From Alphaproteobacteria bacterium (GTDB lineage: Bacteria; Pseudomonadota; Alphaproteobacteria; UBA11222), in assembly GCA_003454415.1 (NCBI GenBank), contig DMKG01000215.1:1-12315 (forward strand): 12,315 nucleotides of DNA, given 5' to 3'. Below, one piece after another: positions 6,625 through 12,315 of the stretch (its first letter is position 1; each line of letters starts with the position of its first letter). The position numbers were made by a program, and so were the translations under genes. Below the pieces are notes generated by a model. That model did not search any database, had not been told where the DNA came from, and worked only from the letters and a program-made list of their open reading frames with translations.

Positions 6625-7869
6625 ATGGCCACCATGATCAGCGTCAGAAACGCCAGCAAGAAATACCGGATTTACCGCCGTCAGAGTGACCGGCTGCGTG
6701 AACTCGTTCTGCGGCGGCCGCTGCATGAGGAGAAACTGGCTGTCAGTGACATTGATATCGAACTGGCTCGGGGCGAGGTGTTGGGAATTATCGGGCGTAA
6801 CGGCGCCGGGAAATCCACTCTCCTCAAGCTGGTGATGGGCGTATTGCTGCCCGATCAGGGGAGCGTTGCGCTGGCGGGCAGGGTGACCGGCCTGCTCGAG
6901 CTGGGTACGGGTTTCAATCCGGAACTCAGCGGTTATGACAATATCGCCTTCAATGCCGCCCTTTTGGGCATGACGCCAGGCGACATTAACCGGCAGCGTG
7001 AGGCGATCATTGCCTTCAGTGAACTTGGAGAGGCGATTCATCATCCTCTGCGCACCTATTCCTCCGGCATGGGCATGCGCCTGGCGTTTTCCATCGCCAT
7101 TCACGCGGATCCCGGCTGCCTGGTGGTGGATGAGGCGCTCTCCGTAGGGGACGCCCACTTCCAGCAGAAATGCATGCGCCGGATCAAGGAATTCCGCGAT
7201 GCAGGGGGAGCGATATTGTTCGTTTCCCACGATATGAATGCGGTAAAGGTGTTGTGCAACCGGGCTATGGTGCTGGAGGAAGGAAAGACGGTTTTTTCAG
7301 GAAGCCCTGAAGACGCCGTGAATTATTATTACCGTCTGATCGCCGCCATGGAGGGGGAGGAGCTGTCTGTGCCGGCCCCTGCTGCGCCTCTGGCGGGGGA
7401 TATTGCCGCCGGGACGGCGCACAGCTATGGAAATGGAATGGCGAATATTCAGGGCGCACGGTTGATTGGCGCAAATTCGGGGGGCGCCAGCGTCAGTTCC
7501 GGCGAGGTCGCCGACTTCATTTTCGATCTCGCCGCGCGTGAAGAACTGTCCGCCGTAACCCTTGGCGTCATGATCCGTGACAGGCTGGGACAGGACATTT
7601 ACGGCACGAATACCTTCTTCCTTGGGCAGCCGCTCAGTTTTGCGAAAGGAGAGACGCGGCGTGTGGTGTTCCGCATGGCGATGAATCTTGCCCCGGGGCG
7701 GTACACGCTTACGGCGGCTTTGCACGACAAGGACACCCATCTGGACGCATGCTATCACTGGTGCGACAATCTTCTGGAGTTCGAGGTGGCGGGATTTATT
7801 GGCCCCAGATTTGACGGACTGTGCAGGCTGGAGCCAGAGCTGCGCCTGTTGGAAGGGATCCGCACATGA
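6625..7869 (+). CDS. wzt: ABC-type polysaccharide export ATPase with C-terminal glycan-binding domain (Wzt-like)
   Basis: This 414-aa protein powers the Wzm permease and has the two-part layout of O-antigen Wzt proteins. The N-terminal ATPase (about 1-240) shows Walker A GRNGAGKST (57-65), the Wzt/TagH-type segment GTGFNPELSGYDNI (94-107), signature YSSGM (145-149), Walker B CLVVDEAL (165-172) and the switch His in SHDMN (H202). After an Ala/Pro linker (about 245-262) comes a Wzt_C-like beta domain (about 265-392) with the closing motif HWCDNLLEFEV (378-388). In characterised systems this domain recognises the modified non-reducing end of the finished glycan before export, which fits the methyltransferase encoded next. 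The start at 6625 is followed by a second in-frame ATG at 6634; neither has a strong ribosome-binding site. Its stop overlaps the next start as ATGA (7866-7869). Confidence 0.94.
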   Translation: MATMISVRNASKKYRIYRRQSDRLRELVLRRPLHEEKLAVSDIDIELARGEVLGIIGRNGAGKSTLLKLVMGVLLPDQGSVALAGRVTGLLELGTGFNPELSGYDNIAFNAALLGMTPGDINRQREAIIAFSELGEAIHHPLRTYSSGMGMRLAFSIAIHADPGCLVVDEALSVGDAHFQQKCMRRIKEFRDAGGAILFVSHDMNAVKVLCNRAMVLEEGKTVFSGSPEDAVNYYYRLIAAMEGEELSVPAPAAPLAGDIAAGTAHSYGNGMANIQGARLIGANSGGASVSSGEVADFIFDLAAREELSAVTLGVMIRDRLGQDIYGTNTFFLGQPLSFAKGETRRVVFRMAMNLAPGRYTLTAALHDKDTHLDACYHWCDNLLEFEVAGFIGPRFDGLCRLEPELRLLEGIRT

Positions 7870-9188
7870 TCAGGTCCAACAATCCCGGGATCGATGCTGC
7901 GGCGCTGGAGAAGCGCATAGAGGTTGAATTGCGCCAGCCGGAGCAGCCGCCGGCGCCTTGGCCGTCGTCATCCCTATCCACAGGGGGCGCGCCCATTCTT
8001 CCCGCACAGGGAGCGGGACTTAAAAATCTCAAATTACGTCTGCGCGGCGTCCCCGTGCTGGGAAAACTCCTGATGGAGTTGAACCGATGGCAGCGGCGGC
8101 GGCGAGTGGTGGGCAGAGCGCTTTCCACTCCCTATCTGGGATATGTTCTGCGTTGGCTGAAAAGCCTGGCGCTGATTCACGAAAGCCGTGGCCGCATGGA
8201 ACTTACCGTGCGTGAATTGTCGTTGACGGAACAGCGTCTGCGTACGGAGATCGCGCTCAGTAACCTGCATTTGGCGGAATTGCGTGAGCGGATGGAGGCT
8301 TCGCGCAGAGAATTGGAATTTTCCGAACAGCGCCTGAATACGGCGATTGAACTCAACCTCCAGCATCTGTCGGCGCTGCGTGCGGAAATCGCCGAAGAAA
8401 AGAAACGCAGCGCAGCCAACCGTTCGGAAATCATCTTTCAGCAGCGCCGTCTGACCGAAGTGCTGGAAAGTCCGGCGCGCCAGGCTTCCGTTGCGCCTGG
8501 ACAGGAAAACGCTGCTTCTGTAGTGCAGGGGGATGAACTCGATTCCTATTATGCGGCTTTCGAAGCTTCCTTTCGTGGCGCCCGCGAGGAAATCAGGGCG
8601 CGGCTTTCGGTTTATCTCGACCGGGTTATGGCGTGCCGGGGCGATCTGCCGGTTCTGGATATCGGCTGCGGAAGGGGAGAATGGATCGAGCTGCTGGGGG
8701 AACAGGGGATAACCGCCTATGGGGTCGATCTCAACAGCGTGTTTGTCGCCGATGCGCAGCAGCGCGGCCTTGACGCACGCAAGGCCGAGGCGATTTCCCA
8801 TTTGCGCAGCTTGACAGACGCCAGCCTTTCCGGCGTCACCGGCTTTCACATCATTGAGCATCTTCAGATCCAGGATCTGGTCATGGTTATCGACGAAGCG
8901 AACCGTGTACTGACGTCAGGGGGATTTCTGCTTCTGGAGACGCCGAATCCTGAAAACCTGCTTGTAGGGGCCAGCAGCTTCTGGAATGATCCCACCCATC
9001 GTGCGCCGCTTCCATCTTCCGTCATGCGATTCATGCTGGAACAGCGTGGTTTCCCCGATCCGGAAGTGATCTATCTGCACCCGGCGGATGAAAAGATGAA
9101 GCTGCGGGAAACCGGGGAGACGTCCGAGCGCCTTAATCAGCTTCTTTACGGGCCCATGGATTACGCCATCTGGGCGCGCAAGGCATAG
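7866..9188 (+). CDS. Coiled-coil SAM-dependent methyltransferase, probable glycan chain terminator (WbdD-like role)
   Basis: I place the start at 7866 (440 aa). It overlaps the wzt stop as ATGA and has GGAAGGG about nine bases upstream; an in-frame ATG at 7821 lies inside wzt and is less likely. Residues 1-60 look disordered and Pro-rich. A basic, amphipathic stretch follows (about 66-105, with WQRRRR). Residues about 108-200 are a predicted coiled coil with internal repeats (RELSLTEQRL at 116-125, RELEFSEQRL at 148-157, weaker RSEIIFQQRRL at 186-196). The class I methyltransferase domain fills about 225-440, with motif I VLDIGCGRGEW (263-273), acidic D288 in YGVDLN, GFHIIEHL (326-333) and the polysaccharide-methyltransferase motif DPTHRAPLP (375-383). 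I infer methylation of the non-reducing end of the exported glycan. Unlike WbdD, no kinase domain is present. The acceptor sugar is unknown. Confidence 0.85.
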   Translation: MIRSNNPGIDAAALEKRIEVELRQPEQPPAPWPSSSLSTGGAPILPAQGAGLKNLKLRLRGVPVLGKLLMELNRWQRRRRVVGRALSTPYLGYVLRWLKSLALIHESRGRMELTVRELSLTEQRLRTEIALSNLHLAELRERMEASRRELEFSEQRLNTAIELNLQHLSALRAEIAEEKKRSAANRSEIIFQQRRLTEVLESPARQASVAPGQENAASVVQGDELDSYYAAFEASFRGAREEIRARLSVYLDRVMACRGDLPVLDIGCGRGEWIELLGEQGITAYGVDLNSVFVADAQQRGLDARKAEAISHLRSLTDASLSGVTGFHIIEHLQIQDLVMVIDEANRVLTSGGFLLLETPNPENLLVGASSFWNDPTHRAPLPSSVMRFMLEQRGFPDPEVIYLHPADEKMKLRETGETSERLNQLLYGPMDYAIWARKA

Positions 9189-9197
9189 AATCACGGC

Positions 9198-12100
9198 ATG
9201 GTAACACTGGCGTCCCGCCCTCCCGCCATACATCAGTTTCATGTTGGCTCCGCTTTTGGGGATGGGGTCACGAATGCGATGCTTTTCATCAGGGAGGTGC
9301 TGCAGGGTCTTGGCTTCGCCTCGGAAATCTATTGCATGCAGGTGGCGCCGGAATTGGCCGGCGTCCTGCGTCATGCCAAGACCTATCCCGATGCTCCGGA
9401 TCAGATTCTGCTGCTGCATCACTCGCTTGGGCATAATCACGCAGATTGGGTGGAATCCCTGCAAAGCCGCCTGATCATGGTCTATCACAATATCACTCCG
9501 CCGGAATTCTTCCCCGCCGGCAGCCCGCTTCGCTTCTACTCGGAACTGGGCCGCAAGCAGCTTGCCGGATGGAGCGGGCGTTTTATTGGCGCCATAGGAG
9601 ATTCCGATTACAACACGCAAGAGCTTCTGCAACTGGGATATAGGAACGCTCAGACCATCCCTCTGCTGATCAATATCGACCGTTTACGGAATATAAAGCC
9701 GGATGAAAAAATGATGGCCCGCCTACAGGGGGCTTTCAATATGGTTTTTGTAGGCCGGATCGCGGAAAACAAATGCCAGCATGATCTGATCAGCATCTTT
9801 TCCCATCTGCGCCGCAGGCTCGATGTTCCGGCGCGGCTGGTGCTGGCAGGAGATACTTCCTCTTCCGGCTATCATTCGCATTTACACGCTCTGCGTGATG
9901 AATGCCGTCTCGGCGGCAGCATGGAGTTTACAGGCAAAATTACCAATGCGGCGCTATCGGCGATCTACCGGACGGCGGATGTCTATGTCTCGATGAGCGA
10001 GCATGAGGGGTTTGGCGTTCCGCTGATCGAGGCAATGGCCCATGATGTTCCGGTTATTGCCTATGATAGCGGCGCCATAGCAGGAACCATGGGTGAAGGC
10101 GGCCTGCTGCTGCAGGAAAAAGACCACCTGAAAATCGCCGCGCTGATCAAGATCCTGTCGGAGGAGCCGGAACTGCGCCGCCGGGTATTACTTGCGCAAA
10201 GGCGAAATCTGCAACGCTTCGAACCCGGGCCCCTGCGCCGCATGCTTTCTGGATTCCTTGAGAGTCTGCAGGTTGAGGTAAGTGTTCCGCCATGTGCGGC
10301 AGGCAAGTCCGCGCCCCGAATCCGCCTCGAAGGCCCCTTCGATTCAAGCTACAGCCTGGCGCTGGTGAATCGCGAATTCGCGCGTGCGCTGCGCCAGGGG
10401 GGCGTGGATGTGGCGCTGCACAGCACCGATGGCGGAGGTGATTATCCGCCCAATGATGAATTTATCAGATCTGATGCGGAATGCCGGGAAATGTGGCGCC
10501 GCGGGCAGGAGGCGCCAGGGACGGAAATCCTCCTGCGCGATCTTTACCCGCCACGGGTTTCCGACATGCGGGCGCCCGCCAACGGACTGAGCAATTACGC
10601 CTGGGAGGAGTCCGGATTCCCCGCTGAATATGTAGCGCAATTCAATAAAAAACTGACCCATGTCACCGTGCTGTCGCGCTATGTGCGCAAGGTTCTGATG
10701 GACAGCGGCGTGCGTATCCCCGTCCGTGTGAGCGGCGCGGGCGTTGATCATCTGCTGAAGGTGAAGCCGGTCAGGCCCCGCCACGATCTGGGGCCGGAAA
10801 GCTTCAGATTCCTGCATGTCTCCTCCTGTTTTCCGCGCAAGGGCGCGGACGTTCTTCTGGAGGCGTTCGGGCAGGCTTTCACGCGCGAAAACCCGGTGTC
10901 CCTCATTATCAAGACGTTCCCGAATATTCATAACAGAATAGAAGATCAGCTTGCGGATTTTCATGCGCGCTATCCGCAAGCCGCCAGGGTCGTCCTGATC
11001 AATGAAGATATCGATGAGGCGGAGATCGCCGGTCTTTACCAGCAATGCGACGCGCTGGCCGCGCCAAGCCGGGGCGAGGGGTTCGGTCTGCCAATCGCCG
11101 AGGCAATGCTGTTCGGGAAACCGGTGATCACCACTGCCTACGGCGGACAGATGGATTTCTGCAACAGCGCCAATGCGTGGCTGGTGGATTACACGTTCGA
11201 CTATGCGCAGACCCATATGGGGCAGTTCAACTCCGTCTGGGCGGAGCCGGACGTCCAGGATCTGGCGCGCAATCTGCGCGAGGTGTTCGAGGCCGCGCCC
11301 GGGGAAAGGGCGCTGCGGGCGCGGTCTGGCAAAGAGAGCCTGCTGGCGGGCTGGTGCTGGAGCCATGTAGCGGCGCGCAATCTGGAGGCTGTCGAGGCTC
11401 TCGACGCCGGGCCGGCGTTACAGGATCTGCCATATGTGGGATGGGTGACGACATGGAATGCCCGTTGCGGCATTGCAGCCTATGCCCGGGGACTGAGTAT
11501 GGCCATACCCCGGGGCCAGTTGAAAGTTTTCGCCAATCAGGTAAATGAGCCGCTTGCGCAAGATGAGGACTATGTCAGCCGCTGCTGGATCAGCGGCGCC
11601 GGGGAAAGTCTTGACGAACTTTACCGGCAGATCCTTGCGGCCAGGATATCCGTGGCGGTCATCCAGTTCAATTTTGGCTTTTTCGATCTGGCGGGCTTCG
11701 GACAGTTGATCCTGCGCCTGAAAGACGCGGGGATTGGGGTGCATGTCTTTTTCCACGCTACGGCGGATATCGTCCGTCCCGGTCTTTCCCTAAGTCTGCG
11801 CACGATTGCGGCGCAGCTTGCCCAGGCCACGCGCCTTTATGTGCATGGCGTCGATGATCTCAACCGCATGAAGGCGCTTGGGCTGGTGGATAATGTAATC
11901 CTTTTTCCGCATGGTTCGCTTGCTTCTGCGCCGGAAACCGCCCGTGCTGTGAAGCCAGAGACGGAATTGCTGGCCTGTTTCGGCTATATGCTGCCGGGCA
12001 AGGGGTTCGCTCAACTCATAGAGGCTTTCGGTATTTTGCGCGCTTCGCGGCCAGATTTACGTCTGCTGATGCTCAATGCAAGCTATCCTGCGCCAGAATC

Positions 12101-12315
12101 GGAGCATGAATTACAGCAATGCAGGGCTCTCATTGCCGCTAGTCCGCATGGAGCGGCGATTGAGCTGGTGACGGATTTTCTGCCTGATGAAGAGGCGCTC
12201 CGCCGCCTGCAGGCGGCGGATCTGATCGTGTTTCCCTATCAGAATACGGGGGAATCTTCGAGTGCGGCCGTACGGATGGGCCTGGCCAGCAGGCGCGGGG
12301 TGCAGGCGACAGGGC
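9198..12315 (+). CDS. Three-domain GT-B glycosyltransferase, 3'-partial
   Basis: The frame is open from ATG 9198 to the window end (1,039 codons, no stop) and begins nine bases after the methyltransferase stop. Three GT-B modules can be told apart. Domain 1 (about 1-365) has a GT4-type core with E-x7-E at E270/E278 in SEHEGFGVPLIEAM. Domain 2 (about 374-735) starts IRLEGPFDSSYSLALVNREF, contains FLHVSSCFPRKGADVLLEAF, and has E-x7-E at E627/E635 in GEGFGLPIAEAM. Domain 3 (about 747-1039 and beyond) starts WVTTWNARCGIAAYARGL, has CFGYMLPGKGFAQLIEAF, and ends at GESSSAAVRMG, where the first Glu is present (E1019) but the second position is Met (M1027). This is the likely chain polymerase, each domain making one linkage of a repeat unit, by analogy with multidomain WbdA mannosyltransferases. 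Sugar specificity cannot be read from the sequence. Confidence 0.92.
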   Translation, partial: MVTLASRPPAIHQFHVGSAFGDGVTNAMLFIREVLQGLGFASEIYCMQVAPELAGVLRHAKTYPDAPDQILLLHHSLGHNHADWVESLQSRLIMVYHNITPPEFFPAGSPLRFYSELGRKQLAGWSGRFIGAIGDSDYNTQELLQLGYRNAQTIPLLINIDRLRNIKPDEKMMARLQGAFNMVFVGRIAENKCQHDLISIFSHLRRRLDVPARLVLAGDTSSSGYHSHLHALRDECRLGGSMEFTGKITNAALSAIYRTADVYVSMSEHEGFGVPLIEAMAHDVPVIAYDSGAIAGTMGEGGLLLQEKDHLKIAALIKILSEEPELRRRVLLAQRRNLQRFEPGPLRRMLSGFLESLQVEVSVPPCAAGKSAPRIRLEGPFDSSYSLALVNREFARALRQGGVDVALHSTDGGGDYPPNDEFIRSDAECREMWRRGQEAPGTEILLRDLYPPRVSDMRAPANGLSNYAWEESGFPAEYVAQFNKKLTHVTVLSRYVRKVLMDSGVRIPVRVSGAGVDHLLKVKPVRPRHDLGPESFRFLHVSSCFPRKGADVLLEAFGQAFTRENPVSLIIKTFPNIHNRIEDQLADFHARYPQAARVVLINEDIDEAEIAGLYQQCDALAAPSRGEGFGLPIAEAMLFGKPVITTAYGGQMDFCNSANAWLVDYTFDYAQTHMGQFNSVWAEPDVQDLARNLREVFEAAPGERALRARSGKESLLAGWCWSHVAARNLEAVEALDAGPALQDLPYVGWVTTWNARCGIAAYARGLSMAIPRGQLKVFANQVNEPLAQDEDYVSRCWISGAGESLDELYRQILAARISVAVIQFNFGFFDLAGFGQLILRLKDAGIGVHVFFHATADIVRPGLSLSLRTIAAQLAQATRLYVHGVDDLNRMKALGLVDNVILFPHGSLASAPETARAVKPETELLACFGYMLPGKGFAQLIEAFGILRASRPDLRLLMLNASYPAPESEHELQQCRALIAASPHGAAIELVTDFLPDEEALRRLQAADLIVFPYQNTGESSSAAVRMGLASRRGVQATG

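Noticed and set aside
7821..7865. N-terminal extension of the methyltransferase to an ATG inside wzt
   Set aside because: The ATG at 7866 overlaps the wzt stop as ATGA and has a good GGAAGGG upstream. The 15 extra residues show no family resemblance.
8034..8861. Minus-strand open frame of 275 codons opposite the methyltransferase
   Set aside because: It is a shadow of the methyltransferase gene, with no motifs, no spacing logic and no ribosome-binding site.
10344..11366. Minus-strand open frame of 340 codons opposite the large glycosyltransferase
   Set aside because: It lies wholly antisense to domain 2 of a well-supported glycosyltransferase. Its translation has no recognisable motif, and long antisense frames are expected in GC-rich coding DNA.
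1..12315. CRISPR arrays, tRNA or rRNA genes, transposases and attachment sites
   Set aside because: I looked on both strands and saw no regularly spaced repeats, cloverleaf-like sequence, rRNA segments or transposase motifs.

Overview
The window looks like a chromosomal segment of a moderately GC-rich Gram-negative bacterium, most likely an alphaproteobacterium. That guess rests on the PrsD/PrsE-type secretion genes, the CoxM-like flavoprotein subunit and the general codon style. No rRNA or other taxonomic marker is present, so genus and order stay open.

Layout. Positions 1-608 (+) hold the C-terminal part of a CoxM/CutM-type FAD subunit of a molybdenum hydroxylase, with an apparent frameshift right at the left edge. 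Converging on it from the right is a complete three-gene type I secretion operon on the minus strand. It reads ABC permease-ATPase (5285-3540), HlyD-type adaptor (3543-2113) and TolC-type outer membrane channel (2098-671), with an ATGA overlap between the first two and a 14-base gap before the third. No secreted substrate gene lies in the window. A roughly 570-base divergent intergenic region (5286-5851) follows. It holds a candidate minus-strand promoter with flanking inverted repeats, a 17-base tandem repeat, a strong hairpin, and a curious trio of ATGAAT start-like sequences at 23-base pitch.

From 5852 to the right edge runs a tightly packed plus-strand glycan operon: Wzm-type ABC-2 permease, Wzt-type ATPase with a C-terminal carbohydrate-binding domain, a coiled-coil plus SAM-methyltransferase protein, and a very large open-ended glycosyltransferase with three GT-B domains. 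The order wzm-wzt-methyltransferase-multidomain glycosyltransferase matches that of the ABC-dependent polymannose O-antigen loci (wzm-wzt-wbdD-wbdA). It suggests a machine that polymerises a glycan on the cytoplasmic side, caps it by methylation, recognises the cap through Wzt, and exports the chain. The methyltransferase has no kinase domain, and its coiled coil lies N-terminal to the catalytic domain rather than C-terminal, so it would be a rearranged variant of the known chain-length-control design.
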